64,000 bases of DNA from Rubrivivax sp. (GCA_020248945.1 JADCGQ010000013.1:62001-126000); one strand, 5' to 3'; positions 44,762 through 55,074 are shown, numbered from the stretch's first letter. The notes: generated by a model not told the origin, from the letters alone. Numbers and translations are program-made.

Positions 44762-47700
44762 ATGAGTCCTGCCCCCAGCCTGCACCTGTTCGGCACGCCC
44801 GTGGCCCATGACGGCCACCAGGCGCTGCGGTTTCCAGATCGCAAGGGCCTGGCTCTGCTGGCGGTGCTGGCCGTGGAGGGGCCGACGCCGCGCGCTCGCC
44901 TGGCAGCCCTGCTGTGGGACGACAGCGACAGCGACATCCGGCGCAACTTGCGCCGGACGCTGCATCGGCTGCGAGAGGCCGGCTTCGATGCGCTGCTCGG
45001 CGCCGACGGCGACGTGCTGCGGCTGAGTCCGGCCGTGCAACTCGACCTCCTCGCGGCACAGGGCTGGAGCGCGGGCGATGCCGAGCCACCGGCGCAAGCG
45101 CCTCAGGTGCTGGCGGGCCTGGACGCCAGCGGCGCCCTCGGGGCCTGGCTGATGAGCCTGCGCGACCGCTGGGCCCAGGCCTGGCGGCAAGCGGCCGAAC
45201 GGCAGGCCGACCACTGGCAGGCCGCCGGCCAGACCCGGCGCGCCCTGGGCTGGGCGCGAGCGCTGCTGCACGCCGACACCCTGCAGGAGGGCCACTGCGT
45301 GCGGGCGATGACGCTGCATGCCGAACTCGGCGAACGCGAGGCCGCCCTCGCGGTGTTCGAACAGTGCCGGAAGTCGCTGGCCCGCGAACTCGGCCTGCGG
45401 CCGCTGGCCACGACGGAGACCCTGGCCGAGAGCCTCCGGCAAGGTGGCGGCGCCGCCCCGGCCGGCCCCGTGGCCGCGCCGGCCAAGGCCAGCGCCCTGG
45501 CGACACCCATTTCGCCCGCCTGGCTGCCCACCCTGCTGCCGCTGGTGGGCCGCACCGACGAACTGCGGCGCATGGCCGCCGCGCTGGCCGAGGGCCGGCT
45601 CGTGCTGCTGCGCGCACCGGCCGGCACAGGCAAGACGCGCCTCGTGCAGGCCCTGGCCGAGCAGCAGCCCGGCCGCCTGCGCGTGCACGAGTGCCGCCCG
45701 GGCGACCGCCGTGTGCCCTTTGCCGCGCTGGTGCGCTGGCTGCGCGCCATGGCCCCGGCCGATGCCGGCGCCTCGTTGCCGGCGTGGGTGCGTTCGGAGC
45801 TGGCCCGCCTGCTGCCCGAGCTCGGCGAGGCCCACGACACGGTGCCCACCCCAACCCAGCGCCTGCGCCTGTTCGAGGCCGCTCGCGAGGCCTGGCAGCG
45901 CTGGCAGCCGCACAGCCCGCTGCCGGTGTTCGACGACTGGCACTTCATCGACGAGGCCAGCGCCGAGTGGTGGCTGTGGTGGCGCGGCCAGCTCGGCGAG
46001 CCGGGCCCGGCGCACGCCGCGCTGGTGTGCCAGCGGCCGGGCGACGACACCGTGCCCGCGGCAGCGGCCGTGCTGGCCCAGGCGCTGGCCGAGGCGCCCT
46101 CGCTGGCCCTGGAGCTGCCGAGCCTGGCCGCCGACTCGGTGCTCGAGCTCGTACGCCGCCTGTCAGGCGTGGAGCGGCCGGTGCGCTTTGCCTCGCGCCT
46201 GTGGTCGGCCACCGGCGGCCTGCCGCTGTACCTGGTGGAGACGCTGCGCCACCTGCTGCAGTCGCAGGTGATCCAGATCGACCCGCAGGGCCGCTGGAGC
46301 ACCCCCTTCGACGGCCAGACCGAGGACTACGCCGAGCTGCCGGTGGCCCCGAGCGTGCAGGACGCGCTGATGCAGCGCCTGGCCGCGCTCGACGAGCCCA
46401 CCCGCCGCCTGCTCGACGCCGCCTGCATCGCCGACGACGATTTCGACCTCGGACTCGTCGCCCCGATCTGCGCCCTGCCCGAGGCGCAGGCCGTGGCCGC
46501 GCTGGAGCGGGCCGTGCGCGCGCGGGTGCTGGCGCCCAGCAGCGCGCGGGGTGGCCACTGGCGCTTCGAACACGAGGTGTTTGCGCAGGCCCTGCAGGCC
46601 GAACTGCTGCCCGAGCGCCGCCGGCTGCTGCACGCGGCCTGGGCCCAGCGCCTGACGGCCACCTCCGCCAGCCCGGCCCGGGTTGCCGCACACCTGGAGG
46701 CCGCCGACGACCGCGCGGCGGCCACCGAGTGGCATCTGCGCGCCTTGGCCCAGGCACGCCAGCGCCACGCGCGTGCGGCGCAGAAGTGGCATGCCGAAAG
46801 GCTGCTGGCCCTCGGCGCCCAGGGTGCGGCGCGCGTGCGTGCGCTGCTGGCCTTGGGGTGGATCCGCTTGTTGAGTGCCGAAGCCGATGCCGCCGCAACC
46901 GCGATCGACGAGGCCCTCGAGCTGGCCCGTGCCGGGCTGCCGGCCGAGGAGGCGGGCGCCTTGCGGGTCGATCTGCTGAGCATCCAGGCCGAGGTGTACC
47001 GCTTGCGCGGCCAGCCCGCGGAGCCGCTGGCCGTGCTGGCCGAGGCCGATGACGACACGACGCTCGACGACGAGTCGCGAGCCCGTCTCAAGCGGGCCCG
47101 CGGCAAGGCCCTGGTCACGCTCGGCCGCTTTGGCGAGGCCGAGGCCGTGACGCGCGAAGCACTCGCGATGCTCGGCAACGAACCGGGCAGTCTGCGCGCC
47201 GCCTTGCTGGACGACTTGGCGCGGACCCTGATCCGCGCCAACCGCATCGACGAGGCCGCGCTGCGGGCCGCCGAGGCCCTGCAGGCCGCGCAGGCGGCCG
47301 ACAGCCAGGCCTTCTGCGCCAGTGCCGGCATCGTCTGCGGCATGACGGCGATGCTGGGCGGCCACTTCGAGCGGGCCGCAACCCAGCTCAGCCAGGCGCG
47401 GACGGTGGCCGCCGCCGAGGGCCTGGTGGCCGTCGAACGGGCCGCCATCCTGAACCTGGTGCCGACCCTGCTGGCGCTGGGCCGCCGCAGCGAGGCCATG
47501 GTCGTCATCGACGAGGGTTATGCCTTGTCGCGCCAGTTCACGGGCCCTGCAGAGGAACAGGCCTTTGTCGAGGCGCGCTACAAGTGCCGTGTCGACACCG
47601 GCGATCTGGCGGGCGCCTACGACCTGGTGGCGCCGTTGCTGGCCTTGACCGCACGCACCGATGCGCACCGCCGCGCCAGTGCCCTGTCGGTTTTGCTGGA

Positions 47701-48277
47701 GGTGCCCTTGATCCTCGGTGACACGGCAACGGCGGCACCCTTGATCGAGCGCCTGTCGGCCCTCGATCCGGCCATGCTGGCCGATGTCGGTGGCGTGGCC
47801 CAGGCCCAGGCCGCCTGGCTGGCCCTGCTGCAGGACGAGCTCGGCCGGGCAGGCGGCCTGCTCGACGCCGCCGAGGCCTCGGGCACCCGGCGCCCCGAGA
47901 GCCTGGCCTACCTCGTGGCGCTGCGCTGCCAGTGGCTGGCGCGCCAGGGCGATGTCGAGGCCGCGCGCCAGCATCGCGAGCGCTTGCGCCAGGAGGGCGT
48001 CTCCACCGAAGTCTGGGCGCTGGCGCTGAGCCTGGTGCTGGCCGTGCCCGGGCCGGCGGCGAGCTGGGAAGCCGCAGCCGAGGACGCGCTGGCCCAGGGC
48101 AACCCGCCGCCGCTGGGCCGGCTGCTGCTGCTCGATGCGCTGCGCCAGCGCCAGGGCCCGGCGCGCTGGGCAGCGCCGGCTCGCGAGGTGGCGCAGGCGC
48201 TGCACGCCAGCCTGGCCACGCAGCCCGCCGCGCAGGCCTGCTTCGCCCAGCGCTTTGCCGGCAGCCTGAGGCCCTAG
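44762..48277 (+). CDS. BTAD/AAA ATPase large transcriptional regulator
   Basis: 1171 residues. The N-terminal 100 residues form an OmpR-like winged helix (LHLFGTPVAHDGHQALRF, LWDDSDSDIRRNLRRTLHRL), followed by a bacterial transcriptional activator (BTAD) domain (about 100-235, RALGWARALLHADTLQEG). A STAND-type ATPase follows with Walker A APAGTGKT (Lys291) and a Walker B-like LPVFDDWHFIDE. The rest is TPR-like helical repeats. Such proteins are signal-integrating activators related to SARP regulators. The DNA target is unknown; the next gene on the strand encodes a PEP-CTERM protein. Confidence 0.85.
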   Translation: MSPAPSLHLFGTPVAHDGHQALRFPDRKGLALLAVLAVEGPTPRARLAALLWDDSDSDIRRNLRRTLHRLREAGFDALLGADGDVLRLSPAVQLDLLAAQGWSAGDAEPPAQAPQVLAGLDASGALGAWLMSLRDRWAQAWRQAAERQADHWQAAGQTRRALGWARALLHADTLQEGHCVRAMTLHAELGEREAALAVFEQCRKSLARELGLRPLATTETLAESLRQGGGAAPAGPVAAPAKASALATPISPAWLPTLLPLVGRTDELRRMAAALAEGRLVLLRAPAGTGKTRLVQALAEQQPGRLRVHECRPGDRRVPFAALVRWLRAMAPADAGASLPAWVRSELARLLPELGEAHDTVPTPTQRLRLFEAAREAWQRWQPHSPLPVFDDWHFIDEASAEWWLWWRGQLGEPGPAHAALVCQRPGDDTVPAAAAVLAQALAEAPSLALELPSLAADSVLELVRRLSGVERPVRFASRLWSATGGLPLYLVETLRHLLQSQVIQIDPQGRWSTPFDGQTEDYAELPVAPSVQDALMQRLAALDEPTRRLLDAACIADDDFDLGLVAPICALPEAQAVAALERAVRARVLAPSSARGGHWRFEHEVFAQALQAELLPERRRLLHAAWAQRLTATSASPARVAAHLEAADDRAAATEWHLRALAQARQRHARAAQKWHAERLLALGAQGAARVRALLALGWIRLLSAEADAAATAIDEALELARAGLPAEEAGALRVDLLSIQAEVYRLRGQPAEPLAVLAEADDDTTLDDESRARLKRARGKALVTLGRFGEAEAVTREALAMLGNEPGSLRAALLDDLARTLIRANRIDEAALRAAEALQAAQAADSQAFCASAGIVCGMTAMLGGHFERAATQLSQARTVAAAEGLVAVERAAILNLVPTLLALGRRSEAMVVIDEGYALSRQFTGPAEEQAFVEARYKCRVDTGDLAGAYDLVAPLLALTARTDAHRRASALSVLLEVPLILGDTATAAPLIERLSALDPAMLADVGGVAQAQAAWLALLQDELGRAGGLLDAAEASGTRRPESLAYLVALRCQWLARQGDVEAARQHRERLRQEGVSTEVWALALSLVLAVPGPAASWEAAAEDALAQGNPPPLGRLLLLDALRQRQGPARWAAPAREVAQALHASLATQPAAQACFAQRFAGSLRP

Positions 48278-48385
48278 TTCTGGGTTCCCCCGTCGAGGGG
48301 AGCCGCGCCGCGGAACGCGGTTCTTGGGACGCCTTGGCAACGCCCGCACCTCGAAGCTGAAGGCCCACTCACCCAAGAGGCCTTC

Positions 48386-49081
48386 ATGACTCCACTTCGC
48401 GCTTCGGCTCTCGCGGCCACCATCGGCCTGGCGCTCGTCGCCGCCAGCCTGCCCGCCACGGCCACCCCGCTGCAGATCAGCGCCACCGCCCGCGCCAACT
48501 GGGCCCAGCCCGTCACGGTGCCGGGCAGCCAGAACCTGGTCAACGGCGACTACACGATCTACGCCAACCCCGACTGGCCGAACAACTTCTACCTCACCGG
48601 CGACGGCATCGACGAGACCACGCGCTGGTCCTTCGACTTCACCTCCGACCCCGGCTACGCGGCCTTCGTGGCCAACGGCACCGTCACCGAGGCCACCTAC
48701 TCCATCACGCTGAACACGAAGTACTTCTTCGACGGCGTCGGCCCGCCCGGGGCCATCACCTACCCCAGCACCGGCGGCGACGGCCTGTTCCCGCTGTGGA
48801 ACCTGAGCGGCCAGATGACGGGCGTGGGCGGCCAATGGTCACGCGCCACCTTCACCACGCAGCTGGTCGGCAACCTGGGCATGAACGGCGGCGAGCTCTA
48901 CGGCTGGCTGGCCAGCCACGCGGGGCTGTTTCCGATGGTCTTCGCCGACGACGCCGTGGTGGTGGAAAGCACGCTCACGCTGATGGCGGCGCCGGTGCCC
49001 GAGCCGGCCGGCATCGCCTCGATGCTGGCGGGGCTGGCGGCCATCGGCGCAGTGATGCGCCGCCGCACCCGCCGCGACTGA
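48386..49081 (+). CDS. PEP-CTERM sorting domain protein
   Basis: 231 residues: an N-terminal Sec signal (about 1-26, ending ATATP), a beta-rich middle, and a C-terminal tripartite sorting signal with VPEPAG, a hydrophobic helix (SMLAGLAAIGAV) and the basic cluster RRRTRR. Such proteins are cut and processed by an exosortase at the inner membrane, usually alongside exopolysaccharide production. No exosortase gene is in the window, but the PrsT-like end at the left edge suggests the system exists. The protein's own function is unknown. Confidence 0.85.
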   Translation: MTPLRASALAATIGLALVAASLPATATPLQISATARANWAQPVTVPGSQNLVNGDYTIYANPDWPNNFYLTGDGIDETTRWSFDFTSDPGYAAFVANGTVTEATYSITLNTKYFFDGVGPPGAITYPSTGGDGLFPLWNLSGQMTGVGGQWSRATFTTQLVGNLGMNGGELYGWLASHAGLFPMVFADDAVVVESTLTLMAAPVPEPAGIASMLAGLAAIGAVMRRRTRRD

Positions 49082-49117
49082 GCGAGCGCACGACAGGCGC
49101 CCCGGGCGTCCACACGC

Positions 49118-49306
49118 ATGCAAGCCGAGCCGACCGCCACGCGGCGCTTCGCGCTCGAGGTGCAGCCCCAGGGCCTGCTGCGGCCCTGGCATGCCTGGCT
49201 GCACGACGACCGAGGTGACACGGTCGAGTTCGACGCCCCGCTCGACCTGCTGCGCCACCTGCTGAGCCTGAACGAAGCCGAGCCCCCCGCGGCCGGCCTG
49301 CGCTGA
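49118..49306 (+). CDS. Small hypothetical protein
   Basis: 62 residues with strong G/C third-position bias and a plausible fold: RRFALEVQPQGLLRPWHAWL, then DTVEFDAPLDLLRHLLSL. No signal or membrane segment is seen. It lies between the PEP-CTERM gene and the lipoprotein gene on the same strand, ending 15 nt before the latter. The function is unknown. It is probably real because its codon pattern matches that of neighbouring coding frames. Confidence 0.6.
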   Translation: MQAEPTATRRFALEVQPQGLLRPWHAWLHDDRGDTVEFDAPLDLLRHLLSLNEAEPPAAGLR

Positions 49307-49321
49307 CCCTCTGGAGAAGCC

Positions 49322-52300
49322 ATGACCCCCTTCAGCCGCCCCCAGGCGATCAACGCCCCCGCCGCGCCCGGGTTCCGCCGCGCTCACCGCCTGGCCGTGC
49401 TGGGCCTGCTGGCCGCCCTGCTGGCCGGCTGCAGCGACGGTGGCGGCCCCGCCGAGCCCGGCGCCACGCCGCCCCCGCCTCCACCACCGCCCAGCAACCG
49501 CGCGCCGTTGGCCGCCTTCACGGCCGCCGCCGCGGTGGCCGTGGGCGAGCCCTTGGTGCTGGACGCCACCGGCTCCAGCGACGCCGACGGCGACCCGCTG
49601 GCCTACGCCTGGCGCTTCGGTGACGGCGCGGCCGGCGGCGGCAGCCGCATCGCCCACACCTTTGCCGCGCCCGGCCGCTACACCGTGGCGCTGACGGTGG
49701 ACGACGGCCGCGGCGGCCGCACGGTGCTGGAGCGCGCGGTCGACGTGAACCCCGGCGCCAACGCCGTCGCCGTGGTGGCCACGCTGGCACGCGCGCGCGA
49801 CGGGGCCGGCGCGCCGCTGGCCGGCGTCAGCGTCAGCGCCACCGTGGCCACGCCGGGCGTGCCCGGCACGCCCACGGCCAGTACCAACGCCCAGGGCGAA
49901 GCCGTCATCAGCACCGGCACTGGCGTGCCGGTGGTGCTGAAGTTCAGCAAGCCGGGTTATGCCGACCAGTGGCGCAACGCCAGCCTGCCGGCGGGCGCCG
50001 AGGACGGCTGGCTCGAGGTGGTGATGCAGCCGCGCGAGGCGCCGCTGGTGCTGGCCAGCGCGGCGGCCGGCGGCGCGCTGGCCGGGCGCGACGGCGCGCG
50101 CGTGGTGTTCGAGCCCGGCTCGCTGGTGGACGGCACCGGCAACGCCGTCAGCGGCCCGGTGCAGGTGAGCATCACGCCGGTGGACGTGGGCCGCAACCTG
50201 GCGGCCTTCCCGGGCCGCTTTGCCGGCACGCGGCCCACGGGCCAGCAGGGGCTCATCGTCAGCTACGGCACGGTCGAGTACGCGCTCAGCGCCGGCGGCG
50301 CGCCGGTGCAGCTGGCGCCCGGGCGCAAGGCCACCATCGAGATCCCGGTCTACACCACGCTCAACCTCGACGGCAGCGAGGTGCGCGTCGGCGACAGCTC
50401 GCCGCTGTGGAGCCTGAACGAGCGCACCGGCGGCTGGACCGAAGAAGGCAGCGGCACCGTCGTGGCCTCGGCCGCATCACCCTCGGGGCTGGCGCTGCGC
50501 GCCGAGGTCACGCACTTCAGCTGGTGGAACCACGACGCCTGGACCGGCCCCGGCGCCAAGCCGAAGCCGCGCTGCAAGGTCGACACCAACGCCGACGGCG
50601 TGCTGGAGGACCTCACCGACACCGGACACTGCTGGCACATCGGCACCGGCCTGGACCTGATCGACGCCCTGCCCAGCGGCACGGGCCCGGGGCCCGACCG
50701 CGCCCGCGCGCTGCGCGCGCGCATCAGCACCGATGCGCAGCCCACGCGCCGGCTGCCCGCCTTCGCGGCCTACGACAGCACGCCCACCGGGGGCGGCAAG
50801 GTACTGGAAGTGCCGGCCAACTTCGACGTCATGTTCCGCAGCTACGCCGCCAACGGCACGCTGTTCGGCATGAAGGTCGTGAACCTCGGCCCGGGAGTCG
50901 AGCAGGAGGTGGAGATCCTGCTCACGCCGATCGTCGACAACCCCGGCACGCAGGCGATCTCGCTGCCCTACGACCGCAGCTTCCTGCTCAAGGCCGTGGG
51001 CGAGACCGATGCCTTCACCTTCAGCGCCGACGGCACGAGCGAGTACGAGATCAAGGTCGAGGCCGCGCCGGGCTCGCTGATCCGCGGCAGTGCGCAGGTG
51101 CTGGACGCGGCCTCGGCGCCGGTGGCCAGCGGCAGCTTCAGCACCAGCGGCGGCGGCTTCATCGGTGTCGTGCCCGCCGGCGTGAGCGGCACGGTCACCG
51201 TGCGCGTGAACGCCGCCAGCAGCGTGCCGGGCGCCTACCGCATCACCGTGCGGCGCATCACGGCGGCCAGCGGCGCCTGCCTCACCACCGAGACGCTGGC
51301 GATGGACGCGGCCGCGCTGCCGCTGCGCGTGCTGCGCGCCAACTCGCTGCACTGCTGGACGCTGGACGTGGCGGCCGGCGAGTGGCTGGAGATCCGCAAC
51401 CAGCAGGTGTTCGACGGCGCCACCGGCACCATCAGCCTGCGCGCACCCGACGGCCGCGTGCTGGCCAGCGACCCCTACGGCGCCGCCGCCGGCCCCACGG
51501 CCGCGGGCATGCTGCTGCGCATGGGCCTGGCCGAGGCCGGCACCTACCGCGTCGAGATCACCAACACCATCGCCACGCAGGCCCTGTTCCAGGGGCTGCA
51601 GGCGCGGCGGCTGGCCGGCGTGCAGGTGCTCGGGGCCACGGGCTCGGTGACGCTGACCGACGTGAACGGCCCGTCGGCGGTGCCGCGCTTCGTCGGCCTG
51701 CAGCGCGCGGCCGGCAGCGAGCCCGGTGCGCTGCTCACGCAGGGCCCGGCGCGCTACACGGTGTACCCGTCGCAGCAGGTCACGAACTCCACCAGCGATG
51801 TCGAGATCCTGGCCCTGGCGCCGCCCGTGGCCGGGATGTGGCCGGTGGTGGAGTTCAGCCGCGCCGTCACCGGCAGCGCGACACCGGTCACCGTGAGCCT
51901 GGCGCCGACGACGGCGCTCGGCCTGGACAGCAACGTCAGCGGCACCGGCCCGGCGGCCGGCTCGGCCACGGCGCTGGTGTTCGACGCCAGCGCCGGCACC
52001 GAGATCAGCTGGGGCTATGCCGGCACCGGCAGCACCGGCGCGCAGCTGCGGCTGGTGGCGCCGAGCGGCACAGGCGCCGGCGGCGTGCTGGAGCGCGACA
52101 CCCTGGTCCGCCTGGCCGAGACCGGCCGCTACACGGTGGCGGTGGCCACCCCGGCGGGGAGCAGCCCGGCACCGTACACGGTGCGTGTGAACACCGCCAC
52201 GCCGCCGGTGCCGCTGGCGCGGTCCACCGGGCCGGCGCCCATCGTGCTGGAGGGTTCGCTGGCGCTCGGCCAGGTGCTGCGCTGGAGCCTGCCGGTGCTG

Positions 52301-53179
52301 GCGACCGACGCCATCTCGCCGCTGCGCGTGGAGGCGCTGAACAGCGGCTTCGGTGCGCTGGCGCTGCTGCGCAACGGCAACGCGCTGATCGACCGCCATC
52401 GCAGCGGCGACGCGCCCACGGGGCCGCTCTGGGTGACGGCCGACGGCACCTGGACGCTGCTGCTGAGCACCCTCAACAACCCCGGTGGATCACTCGCGAG
52501 CCAGGCCGGCGACTGGCGCCTGACCGTGGGCCAGCTGGCGCCCCTGCCGCTGGCGCTGGACGAGGCCTTCAGCCGCACGCTGGCCGCCAACGAGGCCGTG
52601 CTGCTGGGCCTGGTGCCCGGGGCCACGACCCCCGTGCGCTGGTGCCTGCGGCCGACCCCCGCCACGGCGACCGTCGACCTGTTCAGCCGCAACACCACGG
52701 CCGAGCTCTCGCCCGCCCACACGGGCGGCGACGCCAGCCTGCGCCACGGCATCGGCACGCTGGCACCCGGCGGCAACCGCGTGCTGATGCTGGCGCGGCA
52801 GCCGGCCACGGCCTCGCTGCGGATCGTGCCGAACCCGACACCGGACACGCTGGCCTTGGGCGCCGCGGCGGTGGCCGGCACCACCGGGCCCTGCCGCAGC
52901 GGCTACCACCGCTTTGCCGGCACGCCGGGCACGGCCTACACGGCGCGCATCGAGGCGGGCTTCGAGGGCACGGTGCGCGTGCACTTCCAGAACAGCGGCA
53001 CCGACTGGGTGAGCCGCGGCACCACCGTCAGCGGGCTCACCCGCAGCCTGACCGCCGGCGGCGTCACCGTCCACGGCTTCACGCTGCCGACGGGCATCGG
53101 CGCGGGCACCTGGATCATCGAGGTCGAGGCCGCCGTGGGCAGTGGCGGCAGCTACACGCTGCAGCTGAGCAGCCCTTGA
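49322..53179 (+). CDS. Large PKD-domain surface lipoprotein
   Basis: 1285 residues. A lipoprotein signal with lipobox LLAGC (Cys37) and a proline linker (48-57) lead to a PKD domain (about 60-143, LDATGSSDADGDPLAYAWRF and YTVALTVDDGRGG). A carboxypeptidase-like beta-sandwich (about 145-235) and many repeated beta-rich modules of Ig/pre-peptidase type follow to the end. No catalytic motif is recognised. It is presumably exposed at the cell surface as an adhesive or polysaccharide-binding scaffold. A hairpin follows the stop at 53207-53232. Confidence 0.8.
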   Translation: MTPFSRPQAINAPAAPGFRRAHRLAVLGLLAALLAGCSDGGGPAEPGATPPPPPPPPSNRAPLAAFTAAAAVAVGEPLVLDATGSSDADGDPLAYAWRFGDGAAGGGSRIAHTFAAPGRYTVALTVDDGRGGRTVLERAVDVNPGANAVAVVATLARARDGAGAPLAGVSVSATVATPGVPGTPTASTNAQGEAVISTGTGVPVVLKFSKPGYADQWRNASLPAGAEDGWLEVVMQPREAPLVLASAAAGGALAGRDGARVVFEPGSLVDGTGNAVSGPVQVSITPVDVGRNLAAFPGRFAGTRPTGQQGLIVSYGTVEYALSAGGAPVQLAPGRKATIEIPVYTTLNLDGSEVRVGDSSPLWSLNERTGGWTEEGSGTVVASAASPSGLALRAEVTHFSWWNHDAWTGPGAKPKPRCKVDTNADGVLEDLTDTGHCWHIGTGLDLIDALPSGTGPGPDRARALRARISTDAQPTRRLPAFAAYDSTPTGGGKVLEVPANFDVMFRSYAANGTLFGMKVVNLGPGVEQEVEILLTPIVDNPGTQAISLPYDRSFLLKAVGETDAFTFSADGTSEYEIKVEAAPGSLIRGSAQVLDAASAPVASGSFSTSGGGFIGVVPAGVSGTVTVRVNAASSVPGAYRITVRRITAASGACLTTETLAMDAAALPLRVLRANSLHCWTLDVAAGEWLEIRNQQVFDGATGTISLRAPDGRVLASDPYGAAAGPTAAGMLLRMGLAEAGTYRVEITNTIATQALFQGLQARRLAGVQVLGATGSVTLTDVNGPSAVPRFVGLQRAAGSEPGALLTQGPARYTVYPSQQVTNSTSDVEILALAPPVAGMWPVVEFSRAVTGSATPVTVSLAPTTALGLDSNVSGTGPAAGSATALVFDASAGTEISWGYAGTGSTGAQLRLVAPSGTGAGGVLERDTLVRLAETGRYTVAVATPAGSSPAPYTVRVNTATPPVPLARSTGPAPIVLEGSLALGQVLRWSLPVLATDAISPLRVEALNSGFGALALLRNGNALIDRHRSGDAPTGPLWVTADGTWTLLLSTLNNPGGSLASQAGDWRLTVGQLAPLPLALDEAFSRTLAANEAVLLGLVPGATTPVRWCLRPTPATATVDLFSRNTTAELSPAHTGGDASLRHGIGTLAPGGNRVLMLARQPATASLRIVPNPTPDTLALGAAAVAGTTGPCRSGYHRFAGTPGTAYTARIEAGFEGTVRVHFQNSGTDWVSRGTTVSGLTRSLTAGGVTVHGFTLPTGIGAGTWIIEVEAAVGSGGSYTLQLSSP

Positions 53180-53206
53180 GCGGGCGCAGGAACGCTCACG
53201 AGAAAA

Positions 53207-53232
53207 GGCACGGGGCCTCCCAGCCCCGTGCC
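53207..53232. terminator. Hairpin after lipoprotein gene
   Basis: A perfect 10-bp stem, GGCACGGGGC / GCCCCGTGCC, with a 6-nt loop begins 27 nt after the lipoprotein stop. On the plus strand no T-run follows; on the minus strand the stem is followed by TTTT (AAAA at 53203-53206). It probably limits read-through between the lipoprotein and acyl-CoA synthetase genes. Confidence 0.6.
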
Positions 53233-53352
53233 TGCGTGATGCCCCCGGGTGCCGGACGACACCACGGCGTGATGACAGCGCCGGCGCAGTCTCGGCAAGC
53301 CGGCTCACCACAGCATCCACAAGGAGGTGGATGCCTGGTCTACGATGGCCCG

Positions 53353-55074
53353 ATGAGCACCCAATCGGCACCTGATCTGGCCCGCTTCCGCGCTGCGCGC
53401 GACTTTCTTCTGGCCCGGCGCAGCGACTACGCCGCCGCCATGGCCGGCTTCGAATGGCCACAGCTCGAGCACTTCAACTGGGCCCTCGACCACTTCGACA
53501 CGCTGGCGCAGGGCAACGAGGCGCCCGGCCTGTGGATCGTCGGCGACGACGGGCAAGAGGACGTGCTCAGCTTCGCGGCCTTGTCGGAACGCTCCAACCG
53601 GGTGGCCAACTGGCTCGAGTCGCTGGGCGCGCGGCGGGGTGATCGCCTGCTGCTGATGCTGGGCAACGAGGTCGCCCTCTGGGAACTGATGCTGGGCTGC
53701 ATCAAGGCCGGCGTGGTGCTGATCCCGGCCACCAGCCTGCTCAGCCGCGACGACCTGATCGACCGGCTCGACCGCGGCCAGGTGCGCCTCATCGTCGCCG
53801 GCCCGGCCAGCACGGCCAAGTTCGATGGCCTGGGTGAGGGCAAGGGCGCGGGCGCGGGTCAGGGCCTGCTGCGCATCGTCGTCGGCGGCACCGCCGCGGG
53901 CTGGACGCCCTTCAGCGAAGCCGATGCCGCGTCGCCCGTCTACACCCCACGCCAGCGCACGCGCGCCGACGAGCCGCTGCTGCTGTACTTCACCTCCGGC
54001 ACCACGCGCAAACCCAAGCTCGTGCTGCACACGCACTCCAGCTACCCGGTGGGCCACTTGTCGACGATGTACTGGACCGGGCTGCAGGCCGGCGATCGCC
54101 ACTGGAACATCTCGTCGCCGGGCTGGGGCAAACACGCCTGGAGCAGCTTCTTCGCGCCCTGGAACGCCGGGGCCTGCGTCTTCATCTTCAACATGGCGCG
54201 CTTCGACGCCCGGCGCTGCCTGCAGATGCTGGTGGACAAGCGCCTCTCAAGCCTGTGCGCGCCGCCCACGGTGTGGCGCATGCTGATCCAGGAGCCGCTG
54301 GCCGATTACGCGGTGGCGCTGCGCGAGGCGTTGTCGGCCGGCGAGCCGCTGAACCCCGAGGTCATCGAGCAGGTGCGCGCGGCCTGGGGCGTGACCATCC
54401 GCGACGGCTTCGGCCAGACCGAGACCACGGCACTGGTGGGCAACCCGCCGGGCCAGAAGCTGAAGTTCGGCTCGATGGGCCGGCCGCTGCCGGGCTACCG
54501 GGTCGTGCTGCGCAACGCCGACGGCCAGCCGGCCGACGAGGGCGAGATCTGCCTCGAGCTGAACCCGCGCCCTACCGGCCTGATGCAGGGTTATGCCGGA
54601 GACGACGAGAAGACCGCCGAGGTCATGCGCGAAGGCCACTACCACACCGGCGACGTGGCCGCGCGCGACGCCGAGGGCTACATCACCTATGTCGGCCGCG
54701 CCGATGACGTCTTCAAGGCCAGCGACTACCGCATCAGCCCCTTCGAGCTGGAATCGGTGCTGATCGAGCACCCGGCGGTGGCCGAGGCGGCCGTGGTGCC
54801 CTCGCCCGACCCGCTGAAGCTGGCGGTGCCCAAGGCCTTTGTCGCGCTGGCCCCGGGCGCGCAGGCCGATGCCGCCACGGCGATGGACATCCTGCGCTTT
54901 TGCCGCGACAAGCTGGCGCCGTACAAGCGCATCCGGCGCCTGGAGTTCGCCGAGTTGCCCAAGACCATCAGCGGCAAGATCCGCCGCGTGGAGCTGCGCC
55001 AGCGCGAAGAGGCGCGGGCCTTGCCGGCGGTGGCGGGCGAGCGCGAGTACTTCGACGACGAACTGCGCAGCTGA
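53353..55074 (+). CDS. AMP-forming acyl-CoA synthetase
   Basis: 573 residues of the ANL superfamily: LLYFTSGTTRKPKLVLHTH (ATP/AMP signature), DGFGQTETT, HYHTGDVA and the C-terminal KTISGKIRRVELR with the catalytic Lys. The WGKHAWSSFFAPW segment resembles medium-chain or aryl-acid ligases (ACSM/benzoate-CoA type). It activates a carboxylic acid to its CoA thioester and could feed the catabolic clusters of the window, but is not adjacent to them. The open frame runs far upstream; the start MSTQSAP was chosen because family similarity begins there. Its stop codon abuts a long inverted repeat. Confidence 0.85.
   Translation: MSTQSAPDLARFRAARDFLLARRSDYAAAMAGFEWPQLEHFNWALDHFDTLAQGNEAPGLWIVGDDGQEDVLSFAALSERSNRVANWLESLGARRGDRLLLMLGNEVALWELMLGCIKAGVVLIPATSLLSRDDLIDRLDRGQVRLIVAGPASTAKFDGLGEGKGAGAGQGLLRIVVGGTAAGWTPFSEADAASPVYTPRQRTRADEPLLLYFTSGTTRKPKLVLHTHSSYPVGHLSTMYWTGLQAGDRHWNISSPGWGKHAWSSFFAPWNAGACVFIFNMARFDARRCLQMLVDKRLSSLCAPPTVWRMLIQEPLADYAVALREALSAGEPLNPEVIEQVRAAWGVTIRDGFGQTETTALVGNPPGQKLKFGSMGRPLPGYRVVLRNADGQPADEGEICLELNPRPTGLMQGYAGDDEKTAEVMREGHYHTGDVAARDAEGYITYVGRADDVFKASDYRISPFELESVLIEHPAVAEAAVVPSPDPLKLAVPKAFVALAPGAQADAATAMDILRFCRDKLAPYKRIRRLEFAELPKTISGKIRRVELRQREEARALPAVAGEREYFDDELRS

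Noticed and set aside
46163..48835. An 890-codon open frame on the minus strand
   Set aside because: It is antisense to the BTAD regulator and runs into the PEP-CTERM gene; no domain is recognisable.
49969..53352. Long upstream extension of the acyl-CoA synthetase frame
   Set aside because: It is an out-of-frame reading of the PKD lipoprotein gene; family similarity begins only at MSTQSAP (53353).
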